From Circinella umbellata (lineage: Eukaryota > Mucoromycota > Mucoromycetes > Mucorales > Lichtheimiaceae): a stretch of 21,115 nt of DNA. The stretch is taken from positions 1-21,115 of the forward strand of contig JAIWNF010000158.1 of the NCBI GenBank assembly GCA_025093555.1, in the 5' to 3' direction. Below, one piece after another: positions 9,910-19,660 of the stretch. The notes below the pieces were generated by a model. It was not told the DNA's origin and did no database searches. It saw only the letters and a program-made list of their open reading frames with translations. A program made the translations under genes and the position numbers. The number at the start of each line of letters is the position of its first letter. The stretch's first letter is position 1.

Positions 9910-11152
9910 TGCTAAAGTAAGTTTATATTTATAACTTCTGTTAGTTGTACTTTAAAAATCATATTTATATATTTATAACTCTTTCCCTTATGTGAGAATA
10001 AAGCTTTGCACATACTGTGTAAATATTTATGATTAAAAATTTATTGAAAAAAAGAAGGAGGGAGGACAAAACAAAAAGTGTATCAAAGTGTTTTATATGT
10101 GTGTGGAGCTCTTAATGAATCATTCCGGATCAGAATAGTATCATTTTAAACCTAATATGTTTTAAACGAAAACATTGACATATATGTTCAATTGAAGAGA
10201 CTTTGTTGGGACTAAAAAAAATGAGAAATACTCACTTGTACACCGGTCAATGATGTTAGATAATGTTAAAAAGAACACTATACAATTAATAATGTTAACT
10301 TTGATATTAAAAAAAGCAACAATCATTAATCATAACGTAATACCAAAAAAAAAGAACACGTTCATAAATATTTGAAATTGCTATCATGAGATTTTATTTT
10401 ATTTCAACTATATATCTATTCCCACTTCTTATGCAACTATTCCTCTTCTTCTTTTGTAAATCAAGATTATACGATGGAAATGACTAGGAACTGTTATATA
10501 CATAACAGCTGTGAAACTCTTAAAGTAATAATTCAACCTATAAAACAATGATTACTCATTATATCCATCCATAATATGCATGTATCAATATACTTCTTTT
10601 TTTAAAGCAGGTTGATTGATATGTATAATTTCATCCTTCAAAAAAGAAACTATAAAGTTATTCTAGATATAACTAAATAATACGATGATCAACAAAATTG
10701 CAACATAGCACAATACATAACCATGCTTGTAAGATTGAAAGACAAATATTGCGAAGACAAAGGATGGAATAGTTTTCAAACAACAGCCGGAAAACAGTTT
10801 AACGATCAAATTCATACACGATCTTAACTAACTGATTTAGATATTACAGATTCCGAACGAGTAAGTAAATGGAAGTAGTTATATTGAAGTGTTATTAATT
10901 AACACGCATTGGAATCTAGAAAGAAAAGGAAACACTTGTCATAAAGAAGTTGAAGTTTTAAAAGAAAAAGGATGCAATAGTATAAAAACTAAAAAGATAA
11001 ATCCCCACTTTTGCTGCAATAGACTTTTTTGTCATACTGCATTCCTTCCTCTTGCAATTTTTTTAAGCTGAAAAATATATTTATAAAATGGTAAAATAGA
11101 ATAAAATAAAGTAGAGAAGAGGGAAAATAGTTATGTAGTGGGAGGAAAAAAT
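9910..11152. other. AT-rich spacer between two transposase genes
   Basis: No supported gene. The stretch would contain the promoter of the 8487-9909 gene and the 3' flank of the next. It is AT-rich, with A runs and short ORFs of no protein-like character. No terminal inverted repeats could be assigned to either transposon by eye. Confidence 0.45.
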
Positions 11153-12903
11153 TTATAGATCATCTTCATGTGCAATACACCGAGGAAAGAAGCTTATGGA
11201 GTGGGAAACCCATCCTTGAAAATCACTAGGAGTTACCTTGGCAATTGCCGCAGTAATTCGATCCTCCAGTTGTTTTTATTGTTTTTCTGTTTCTGTCCCT
11301 CCTTGGTTATCATCTTCTGTATCGTCTTCTGTATCGATTAGTGCATTTTTATACAATATTTTGATCTTCGAAAAAAATTCTTCGATAGGATTAAGGAACG
11401 GAGAATACCGTGGCAGCATTATAATATGATGACCGCGTTTCTCTACCTCATCTTTAATCCACTGTGCTACATGAATTGGTGCATTATCAATAACCAAGTA
11501 GCACTCTGTACGGCCTTGCTCCTCAAGGCGATCCATAACCAAGTGCAAAAATGCAAGAAAGTCATGACTATTGGTTCCTTTTGTTTTTTTCATTTCTTGT
11601 TCATCGTTTTTTTCTTCATCTTCTTTTTCCTTGGTTGTTTGAGACTTCTTTTTACCTTAACCCTTCTTTTTTTATCTGTTTTTTGAGGGATTCTCAGAGA
11701 CGCTTCCACCAGCCCATCGTTACAAATGGCAGCCAAAAGAGTGATAGTTGGCGAACGCCTAGTCTTTACCTTGATACGCACTGGTCTTCCGCGTTCAGAC
11801 CATCCATAATTACGGCGCATACTGGCATTAAACGGACATTCCTCGATAAAAATACAATTACTTTCGTAATCAATTTGCTTACTATGTATATACTGGCGCA
11901 CCCACTCCTCTCTCATTCTTTTTGTATCAGTATCTGTACGACGTTCGGGATACCATCCTGCTCGCTTCAATGATAGACGACATTTCTGCGTCAGATGTCG
12001 ATGAAGGCTGGATTGTGATATGGTCATGTTAAACGTTTTTTCAAATGATTCTTGAATTTGTTGTAATGCGGCCGTGTTATGCTTTTTAATAAACATTTTG
12101 ATATGTTCAGCACCTTGGCTGTCAATTTTTTCTTGCGTGGTTCTTGTTTTGGGTTTCAGAAAAGCATTTCCAGTGGACTTGTGTTCGTTTATGATCTTTG
12201 TAACATTAGACCGACTGATTCCTATAGATCGAGCGGCTGCATCATGCGTCATACCATAAACTCGTACGCTGTTCAATATTGTCTGGATCTGTTTTTCAGT
12301 CAAACTTTTACCGTATGATTTACGGCTTTTCTTACTAGGGCGATTAACAAGAGGTGTAACTTGTTCTACAGTGGCAATAGAGGATAGTGTACCAATATTT
12401 GATAAGATTGATCGCATTACAGGAAGATTTGCCACTTGCGGATCCGTCTCATTTTCGCTTTCATCGTGGCCATCACAATCAGCGTTCCGGTATACATAGC
12501 GGGACTCTGGGAGTATACTGTCGTTCAGTTGCTCATCCTCACTCATAGGATTTACATCGTCATCTAATATAAAGATATGGTTATATAAATAAATATTATT
12601 TTCATAGAAGGTCTCTTACCATCTTCGACTTCCGAGCTATTTGATGCGACCGTATCTTGGTCCATTAGCATTTCCTGATCACAATTGATACCTATTTATT
12701 ACCAAAGTCAGTACTTTACGTATATGTATCTTATCAAAGTGCTACTGACCAGATTGCTTATTTTGCTTAGCAGTCAAACTAATCGAGCTAAAAGCTTTAG
12801 CTAATGTGGATGATCTTGTTGTCTGAGAGCGAGTTTTTGGAACGTATGTCCGTTTTGTTACTCTGCCGGCATTGCGAGTTCTTAAGGAAGTAGTGTTGGT
12901 CAT
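11153..12903 (-). pseudogene. Tc1-mariner/IS630-type transposase, three exons, one frameshift and one nonsense codon
   Basis: Exon 1 is 12903-12750 (MTNTTSLRTRNAGRV...), intron 12749-12692, exon 2 12691-12620 (GINCDQEMLMDQD...), intron 12619-12564, exon 3 from 12563. All phases agree. A helix-turn-helix (SLTEKQIQTILNSV...IGISRSNVTKII) precedes the catalytic core. The core has CIFIEECPFN (residue about 316 is Glu where Asp is expected), YLVIDNAPIH, then LPRYSPFLNPIEEFFSKIK. Between the first and second catalytic blocks the reading frame shifts by one base, somewhere at 11645-11680. Before the shift the frame runs on through a Lys-rich tail to TGA at 11590. After it, an acidic linker (KEKEDEEKNDEQE) leads into the C-terminal core. 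A TAA at 11276-11278 then interrupts an otherwise continuous C-terminus (KQLEDRITAAIAKV...) that ends at 11153-11155. Clearly a decayed copy. Confidence 0.85.
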
Positions 12904-12969
12904 TGATGTTAGAAAATAAGTAAAGTTGTAAACAAGAAGAGAAAAATAGTAATAACGATAAAGCTTTAT

Positions 12970-13467
12970 TTATTTTTTTAATAACTTTTCTACTGGTACT
13001 ACTGGAGTACCAAATATTTTGATATATGAAAAAGCAATTGTTTTGTATTTCGTATTTTTTAAAGGCGGTTTGACTACCAATGTTAGTGAGCAGATGCTTG
13101 ATGAGGATGTATCAAGATCATTTTGAAACATTGAATGCTTTTGCATCGAGATCTTGATAGCTTTATCTTGTGCTTTAATATTATGAAATGTGTTAATATC
13201 CCTGTCTTTTCTTTTGTTTCTGTCTTCTTTTAAAAAAAATAGTTTCTTACTTTGAGTTTCTTCTAAACTCAAATCTTTTAATCTTCTTGCGAGGTCGCGC
13301 TCCTCCTGCTGACCATGAGTTTCCTGTAACAATTGAACTGAGCCGATCAAAGACTTAAGTCGACTAGAAGCAGCTCTTAGTTCTGCAGCAGTAGGACCAG
13401 CCTTCTGCAAGCTTTTTCTTGGGATGACTTGTCTTTTTCTTTCTGCTGCTTTTTTTGTTTTCGCCAT
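12970..13467 (-). CDS. small basic helical protein, unknown function
   Basis: The frame from ATG 13467 gives 165 residues beginning MAKTKKAAERKRQVIPRKS. I chose this ATG over upstream in-frame codons because the extension is hydrophobic and unlike the rest. Residues 1-20 are strongly basic (possible nuclear localisation). Residues about 28-105 are charged and predicted helical by composition (ELRAASSRLKSL..., HGQQEERDLARRLKDLSLEE). The C-terminal third is less charged. A GTAAGA at the GTQSK-like site near 13250 could be an intron donor, so the 3' part is uncertain. It lies 67 nt upstream of the start of the Tc1-like gene on the same strand. No family is recognised. Confidence 0.4.
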   Translation of the reverse strand: MAKTKKAAERKRQVIPRKSLQKAGPTAAELRAASSRLKSLIGSVQLLQETHGQQEERDLARRLKDLSLEETQSKKLFFLKEDRNKRKDRDINTFHNIKAQDKAIKISMQKHSMFQNDLDTSSSSICSLTLVVKPPLKNTKYKTIAFSYIKIFGTPVVPVEKLLKK

Positions 13468-14820
13468 TATTGGTAAGAGAGTTGTATGAAAGGTTTGCGC
13501 ACAAATCAAGATAATTATCACTAGTTATGGCGTAACTATATTTGAACGAGAAAAAAACAAATCCCATCATAGCAATTTGGATTCAGTACTACTTCACTTT
13601 TTTTTTCCATATTCTTTCAGTTGTTTTGGGCGTTCCTCTTTGATCAATCATAGTTTATTTGGGTGTACTAAAGTTTCACACGCGAGTATCAATTTTTCAG
13701 AAGTTGATCCAAGAATAGATTATCCAACAACAAATGATCATCTCGTTTCAACCGTTTGCCTTTTTTATTACATAGTTTCCAACAGTGATTATGAAAAATC
13801 AAAACCATCACTCTATAAACCCCATCCATAATAACCTTCATTAAAATATCCAGCAGCATAGGTTCGATTATTCAAAAACATTCCAGTGTATAAATCAATT
13901 TCTAACTTCCGTATTTTATTGATTATGTTGATAGATAACAACCATGTTTCCATACTAGCCACAACAACACTAGAAAGTCCATCTTTTCAATCAGTTTATA
14001 GTTGTAATACCTGATCCACTCTTTGTCCTTTTGTCATCCATATGTTTGTTTGATAATAAGTGCTGTTAAATTGATAATATCAGGCCTAGATGACATATTA
14101 TAATAATCGTATCTATATAGTAATTATGCGCCAGTTTAATCATATATATCATTATCAATTGAACACAACCGCTTCCACTAAGGCATAACTATACCGTTAA
14201 TTGCTCCGAATTGAAATAAAAAGTGGCAAGATCAAGTAATAATTATATAAAAAAAGAATATCAAAGTCAAGTACCGATAACTATAAATAAATTACCTCAA
14301 AAGATAATGTAAAAGTAGGTTATATAAAGAAAAAGTTCAATCTTAATATACTGTACTGAAGAATAAGATTTAATATAAGAAAAAGAAAATTAATTAATTG
14401 AATAGAATTGAGGAATGTAACTTACTTTACTAATAAATCATATTGCTTAAGATATAATATTAATTGTCTATCAATAAATGTAACAATAAAGGACAATCGT
14501 TTATTGAAAGGAAAAAAAAAGGGGAGAGTGGCAAAGTAAAATAATAAGGTTTCTTTCGTAAGATTTCCTGGGGCATGGGAATTAGTTGCTTTTCCAAAAA
14601 AGAATAAATAAGACTTCGGAAGCCCCGATGAAAAAAAAACATATTCTTTTTTTTCTTCTTTGTTATTGTCCTACTTTTACTTTTTCTCATCTTGAAAGAC
14701 ATCATCAATAAATGTATTCAAGAGTCAATAAGAACTGTTCCCTTCGAGCCATCAGCTTCCATTGGTTTCATTGGCTTGGATAGTAAGTTTTGAAATTCTC
14801 GTCTTTATTGCTGAATACTT
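13468..14820. other. AT-rich spacer
   Basis: No convincing gene. A plus-strand frame at 13577-13831 has an unremarkable composition, lacks an ATG with support and has no splice context. A minus-strand frame at 14460-14708 is dominated by Lys and Phe runs. Neither is annotated as a gene. Confidence 0.45.
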
Positions 14821-15024
14821 TTACAAACTATTCGCCTCATAACGGTTAACAAAGATATTAACTACAGTTCTCCTTGACAGTTTTTTTTTTACCTTTTTCC
14901 ATCTAGAAATCATATGCATTATATTTGGTTTCTTGCCTCTAGAAGCTATCGCTGAATCTACTCTGGTCTCAAAACTGTGGGCACAACAGCTTTTTCGTTG
15001 CGACAGCTGCTGGTCAAAAATCAT
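14821..15024 (-). pseudogene. possible N-terminal fragment of a Tc1-type transposase
   Basis: The minus-strand frame ending at 14821 finishes LSRRTVVNIFVNRYEANSL, which resembles the recognition helix and following segment of a homeodomain-like helix-turn-helix in Tc1/mariner transposases. No catalytic core follows downstream. The start at 15024 is not supported. The call is based on a short motif and may be wrong. Confidence 0.25.
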
Positions 15025-15148
15025 AGTTACCGAGTTATTGGGTGGAGATTTTCTTCACCCTTGCCAACAACTAACACATATAATTCACCATGTCCATCAT
15101 CTCACTCTTCCATACGGTAGTCATTATCTTCAACTTTTCCTCAACCGT

Positions 15149-15556
15149 ATGGCTCACACTCACTCCGACACTCATTTTAAATCCCTCACCTTCGCTTCTT
15201 ATTATACTTCACCTAAATCCCAAAGTAAGTAAAACAAAATTCTGTCATATATAATCGTTCTTTTTTGTACATAATAAAATATGCGTTATCGAAGTATGGA
15301 TAGCTTCTTACTGATGCATTGAATATAATAATATGTTTACTAACAAGTTTCTCCGTTTGCTTTTTTTTATTTCTATATTATATCAACAACACTACACACA
15401 GCCCGCATTTCCCCACAAATCATCAAAACCAGATTAGCCCGCATCGGTTCCAAAATTACTATCGGCTCCATTCATTTCATCAAGCAAGAAGCAACATCCA
15501 TTCGCTCCACGCCAAAGCACTACCCATTGGTGGTGGGCGGATGGAATATTGATTGA
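15149..15556 (+). CDS. small two-exon gene, unknown function
   Basis: The intron 15225-15401 is the best-formed in the window: GTAAGT donor, perfect TACTAAC branch site at 15338-15344, pyrimidine-rich stretch and CACAG acceptor. Exon 1, read from ATG 15149 (MAHTHSDTHF...), joins in phase to exon 2 at 15402 (RISPQIIKTRLARIGSKI...) and stops at TGA 15554-15556, giving 76 residues. The exon 2 translation looks protein-like (HYPLVVGGWNID at the end). An alternative ATG at 15090 in another frame gives a hydrophobic 45-residue exon 1, but then stops 11 codons into exon 2. There may also be further upstream exons. No family is recognised. Confidence 0.4.
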
Positions 15557-15874
15557 ATATAATAGATACAAAAATAAAGATAAAAACCATATTAAAATTG
15601 AATATAAGTACGAATGAATTTGGGCAAAGGGATGAAGATACATGGGATAGTTTTAGTTACTTAAATGATATATACCAGGAAAACTAGAAATAACTGAGAA
15701 AAGATGAGGATAAAAAAGAAACATATGGGGACCAGTCGAGGTTATAGTGATTATGCTCTGATCTATTGGCACTAGTCGGATGGATAGCCAAGGCAAAACG
15801 GTATAGCCAAATTAATTTTTATTAAATTAATTTATGTATGAATGTCTTGGCATGCATACTTTTAAAAATTTTGA
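15557..15874. other. left flank of the Rep/transposase element
   Basis: No gene. Short direct repeats are visible: ATAGCCAA twice within 15784-15810, and AAATTAATTT at 15809-15818 and 15824-15833. AGTCG words occur at about 15735 and 15775. The outer left boundary of the element could not be fixed. Confidence 0.4.
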
Positions 15875-15892
15875 AAATAAAAATTGAATTTT
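15875..15892 (+). repeat. left copy of 18-bp perfect inverted repeat
   Basis: AAATAAAAATTGAATTTT matches exactly the reverse complement of 19661-19678. Similarity continues inward (TTTTATT..ATAT) with a one-base offset. The sequence is AT-rich, so chance is not excluded. Its mirrored distance from the two start codons argues for a real terminal or promoter repeat. Confidence 0.6.
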
Positions 15893-15985
15893 ATTTTATT
15901 ATATAAAATAACTTCTCAAAATATAAAGTCAAATTTATTTGTTATATTTTTTAATACTACACATACACAACACTATCAACACAAT

Positions 15986-18085
15986 ATGGACCAAATCAAT
16001 TTGCTCACATTTATTACCATTATGGCTGAATTTGTTCCTATTTTAGGAATAACATTGACGCTCTTGATTGAAAGAGCAAAACATCTTGCTGATAATCATC
16101 AGCATATTGAGTCTGATCTTCTTGTTACACAATTAAGGTCAGAACTTGAAAAGGACCTTAAGAAGGCTAAAGTAGATAAGACAACGAAGGATGCATCACG
16201 CAATAACATCATTGGAAGAATTCGATCATTTGTGAGATTCCTCAAATCCTCAAATCATCATTTTTCCGATGCAATGTTAGATGGTAACACTTCCAGTGCG
16301 GCTACCTCACAGGGTGATAAAGAATTCCGGTTTCAAAATACTAAGGGACTATTCACATATATTTGTAAGGATTTCCATTTAACGAAAGAACAGGTAATGG
16401 AATGGTTTACAAAGCATGAACGTATTGGTTACCGAATTGAAAAGGCAATTGCATGTGATGAAATTGCACCAGAAACTGGTGAAAAACATGTGCATATATG
16501 GATACAATTAGATGAACGATTTGATACTAAAACAGCGCGTAAATTTTTTACTATCGATGGTGTTACTCCAAACATTAAACCAGGTGGTAACCCACAAAAG
16601 TCAATTAGTTATTGTATGAAAGGAAAGGATTATATTGCTTATAACATGGACCCAAATTATGAAATTAAGACCAGAAAAATGCACCAACAACTTCTTGGTT
16701 ATAATTTAATAAATAAAACAATAACAATGACCAAAGCAACACAGATGTATCCAGAATTATTATGGAAATATGACACAGTAAAATCAAATCTAAATAGCTA
16801 CTTCCATGATACCCAAATGGAAAATAATCCTGGAAATGAATTATATATGTGGTCCATGTTTGGTATTGAAACGATGTTTGGTGGGAAAAATAAGATACCA
16901 CAATACTGGATAGTAGGTCCATCTAATGTTGGAAAGACATATAACATAGATTTGATAGAACAAGGTGGTCATCGAGCATATCTGATGAATAAAGAAAATG
17001 ATTGGTCAGATTATAAGGATAATGATTATGACTTCATGTATAATGAAGAAACAGGTTCTGATTTCAAACTAACATTTCTAAACCAAATGTTAGAAGGAAC
17101 ACGATTAAAACTAAATGGTAAATTTACTAAGTCAATTACTAAAAAAAAGAATATGCCAATAATATTGAATAGTAATTATATGCCTCATATGTTATATAAG
17201 AATAAATCAATATATGAACTAGAACCAACTTTAAACCATTTATATATAATATATGTTGATAAAAATCGTAAAGGACATATTATATGGAATCCATATACAA
17301 TGAATGTAAAGGATTATGAAGAGAAATTTATATATTATGAAAACATGGATATGTATGAGGATCTATTTAAAAATGAATATGAAAATGAATACCAAGATCA
17401 GCATACATTTATACGATATGCTAAGAATAGTGGTCAAGATGGTGTGAAAAAATATACACCAATGGATAAAAGAGCAGAAGAGCTTCAGGAACTAGCTGAT
17501 TCAGAAGAATATATGAAAAAACAAGAGGAAAAGTATAATAATCATAATATACAGGACAGTAAACAATATGACCCGCCGAAGCAAACTAATAGAGGATGGT
17601 CAACCGTGAAGTCACCAGCACCAACAGATTGTAGAAACTGGGAAGATGTACTAAATGAAACAAAGTGTGACGAGCTAATAACTGAAGACATAAATTGGGA
17701 CAATCCACCAGAGGATACAGAGAAACATAAATATATAGATGTCAGTACATCTGAATCAGAACAAAGCAGTGACTGTAGCATACAAAGTAATATACCAAAG
17801 CATAAAAAGAAAAGAAGACGTAATAAAAATAAACGAAAGAATAAGCAAATCATAGAAGAAATACAGCCTAAAGACTATTTTAAAAGGCAAAAGGCTATCA
17901 AACAGGTCATAATAGGTGATAAAGATGTAACAAAAGAGTCTGAGATAAAAAAAGAAATAGTGGATACAAAACCAAGCATAAGTATAACTAATGAATATGT
18001 AAAGTATGAATATAGTTGGGCTAATAAACAAAAGGTTGATACAATTGGTTTTAATATGAGGTTTTTCAATAAGCAAAATAAGTAA
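15986..18085 (+). CDS. Rep-like protein, HUH endonuclease plus superfamily 3 helicase
   Basis: The frame gives 699 residues from ATG 15986 (context ACAATATGG). The frame is open further upstream but with no ATG. Residues about 5-28 are hydrophobic (LLTFITIMAEFVPILGITLTLL), possibly membrane-associated. The HUH domain shows motif I FTYICKDF (123-130), motif II HVH (168-170) followed by IWIQLD, and motif III SYCMK with candidate nicking Tyr209 and Lys212. A KFFTI segment between II and III resembles the extra block of plant-virus-type Reps. The SF3 helicase has Walker A GPSNVGKT (311-318), a Walker B-like DYDFMYNEE (347-355), and motif C IILNSN (392-397). A tail of about 270 residues follows, with a basic cluster KHKKKRRRNKNKRKNK (605-620), a likely nuclear signal. 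Known family role: nick at an origin, unwind, and rolling-circle replication. The tail and the hydrophobic N-terminus are unusual for viral Reps, which are about 300-360 residues. Confidence 0.9.
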   Translation: MDQINLLTFITIMAEFVPILGITLTLLIERAKHLADNHQHIESDLLVTQLRSELEKDLKKAKVDKTTKDASRNNIIGRIRSFVRFLKSSNHHFSDAMLDGNTSSAATSQGDKEFRFQNTKGLFTYICKDFHLTKEQVMEWFTKHERIGYRIEKAIACDEIAPETGEKHVHIWIQLDERFDTKTARKFFTIDGVTPNIKPGGNPQKSISYCMKGKDYIAYNMDPNYEIKTRKMHQQLLGYNLINKTITMTKATQMYPELLWKYDTVKSNLNSYFHDTQMENNPGNELYMWSMFGIETMFGGKNKIPQYWIVGPSNVGKTYNIDLIEQGGHRAYLMNKENDWSDYKDNDYDFMYNEETGSDFKLTFLNQMLEGTRLKLNGKFTKSITKKKNMPIILNSNYMPHMLYKNKSIYELEPTLNHLYIIYVDKNRKGHIIWNPYTMNVKDYEEKFIYYENMDMYEDLFKNEYENEYQDQHTFIRYAKNSGQDGVKKYTPMDKRAEELQELADSEEYMKKQEEKYNNHNIQDSKQYDPPKQTNRGWSTVKSPAPTDCRNWEDVLNETKCDELITEDINWDNPPEDTEKHKYIDVSTSESEQSSDCSIQSNIPKHKKKRRRNKNKRKNKQIIEEIQPKDYFKRQKAIKQVIIGDKDVTKESEIKKEIVDTKPSISITNEYVKYEYSWANKQKVDTIGFNMRFFNKQNK

Positions 18086-18094
18086 GAAAATAAT

Positions 18095-19573
18095 TTAGAG
18101 CTGAATATCATGTGTGGCCATATATTCATGTAACATTTCCCGATCATTAAACTTATCAATTGTTAACCAGCTATTATCCATTGCATCGTATCCAACCCAC
18201 TTAACCTCAAATATATATTTGTTGTTAGTATATACATGCCCTACAATTATCTCAATTTCATATGAGTTATCATACTGTCTATTTCTTTGTCCTCCTCTTG
18301 TGGCCTTTCTTCTTCGTTTTGATAAATTGTCATCAGCATCTTCCTCACTATCAATAACCATATCTATCGACTGATTCATATTAAGCTGTAAAAACTTCTG
18401 TTGCATTTCAACCATTTCGTTATACTCAGTATTTACCTTTTGCTCATTTGAAAATACCAAGTCGAGTTTGTTTTTCTTACTTGGAAATTCGAAACCTTTT
18501 CCATACCATAACTTATGGTGTGGCTGTACCTCTATATCATACTTATCTACAAATCGCCAGATGTTAGTAAGAATGCATGCAACGCGAAACTGAATATTAT
18601 AGTATTTTATATCAGATATTTGTAATGCTGCACGATTGTTATTAAATCGTTCAAACTTAGAGCCAAGCATAGAGAATTGTGCTTCAATTGATGAACGGAA
18701 TGACCCAAACTTATTATTGAAGTGTGTCTCATTTAGTGTTAATTTTTGTCCGGGTTCTTTTCTTATAGGATATAAGAAATTTCGGTCATAAAAACCATAA
18801 CCAGCATCTGTTGCATTATCTTTAAACTTTTGTATGAACAAGTTATAACCACCATCCATACCTAAACAATCTGTCTCGCTAATTTTCTTATATAACTTCA
18901 TTTGTATGAACATTGTACCATCATTCCCAATTGCGCACTTTTCAGATACAGAAACATGTGTAATTATTTCATTCATATCCTGTATAACTTGTGTACGAAC
19001 TGCTGGTCCTTTCAATTTATATGAGTATAGTAGCGAATGTGGTTCACTTGGTTTATAATACTTTATTTTACTATCATGTCCATCAATAAATAGCGTGACG
19101 TTTTTTAAACCATCTGGATTATTTATTAATGATGCAAGAATGCGTATACGTGGTGATGAGAACATACCATTTAGGTCCTGTTTTACCTTTTTATTCAACT
19201 CACTATAATTGGTAATCCAAAACCTCTTGTATAAATCATAAAATGTTGCATATGGCATCACTTTGTGCATATCCTTTCCTGATTCACCTGATACTATATG
19301 GTATAATAATACAAGTCCCTTTTCTATTTCTCGATATGGTCCTGGATATTCAACATTTCCATACAAAACAGTAAGGAAATAAAACACAGGTATAAATCCA
19401 AACCTATTAAGTAATACTTCCTTAATTTCATCAATTGTATTACCCTTCATATCCTTTATAACTGTTCGATGATTAAATCTATGATGGATTTCAGGCCATG
19501 GTTTTCCTAGAAAACCCCATTTAGTACCAACTAAATTTTTAACTTCAGTGTCAAGTTGTTCAGTGTATTGCAT
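18095..19573 (-). CDS. PIF/Harbinger-like DDE transposase (DDE_Tnp_4 type) with C-terminal chromodomain
   Basis: ATG at 19573 (leader CA-rich, AACACAATGC) gives 492 residues; the upstream open frame has no ATG. Residues about 95-125 may form a helix-turn-helix. The DDE core is clear: LFIDGHDSKI (D164), CLGMDGGYNLF (D240), and SSIEAQF (E297) in the N..H..FR.SIE.....G..F context typical of the DDE_Tnp_4/IS5-like group. A basic patch KRRRK (419-423) follows an acidic run. Residues about 436-490 are a chromodomain: YEIEIIVGHV, FEVKWVGYD, NSWLTIDKF and a terminal helix LHEYMATH. The aromatic-cage candidates are Tyr438, Trp459 and Tyr462, so methyl-lysine reading is plausible. Chromodomains are familiar on integrases of Ty3-type retrotransposons but are not the usual partner of this transposase family. 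The gene appears intact. Confidence 0.88.
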   Translation of the reverse strand: MQYTEQLDTEVKNLVGTKWGFLGKPWPEIHHRFNHRTVIKDMKGNTIDEIKEVLLNRFGFIPVFYFLTVLYGNVEYPGPYREIEKGLVLLYHIVSGESGKDMHKVMPYATFYDLYKRFWITNYSELNKKVKQDLNGMFSSPRIRILASLINNPDGLKNVTLFIDGHDSKIKYYKPSEPHSLLYSYKLKGPAVRTQVIQDMNEIITHVSVSEKCAIGNDGTMFIQMKLYKKISETDCLGMDGGYNLFIQKFKDNATDAGYGFYDRNFLYPIRKEPGQKLTLNETHFNNKFGSFRSSIEAQFSMLGSKFERFNNNRAALQISDIKYYNIQFRVACILTNIWRFVDKYDIEVQPHHKLWYGKGFEFPSKKNKLDLVFSNEQKVNTEYNEMVEMQQKFLQLNMNQSIDMVIDSEEDADDNLSKRRRKATRGGQRNRQYDNSYEIEIIVGHVYTNNKYIFEVKWVGYDAMDNSWLTIDKFNDREMLHEYMATHDIQL

Positions 19574-19660
19574 TGTGTTTTGTTTGTTTGTGTTAATAAT
19601 ATTATGTATTTTAAATACAGGCTCTTTTTTTTCTCTTGGGAGGCTACCAATATAAATAAA

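Noticed and set aside
11426..11973. Plus-strand hydrophobic frames over the Tc1-like gene
   Set aside because: They are antisense shadows of the transposase's Lys/Glu-rich linker and catalytic core.
15952..15960. TAATACTAC upstream of Rep, and TAATATTAT at 19597-19605, as rolling-circle origin nonanucleotides
   Set aside because: Each differs from the usual nonanucleotide at one base and neither sits in the loop of a stem. In AT-rich DNA such near matches are common. They are kept only as part of the shared leader similarity.
15884..15985. Upstream extension of the Rep frame starting from TTG
   Set aside because: It is open only because the inverted repeat and leader happen to lack stops. 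The first ATG at 15986 has good context, and the extension is Phe/Ile/Asn-rich. The same applies to the transposase extension at 19574-19669.
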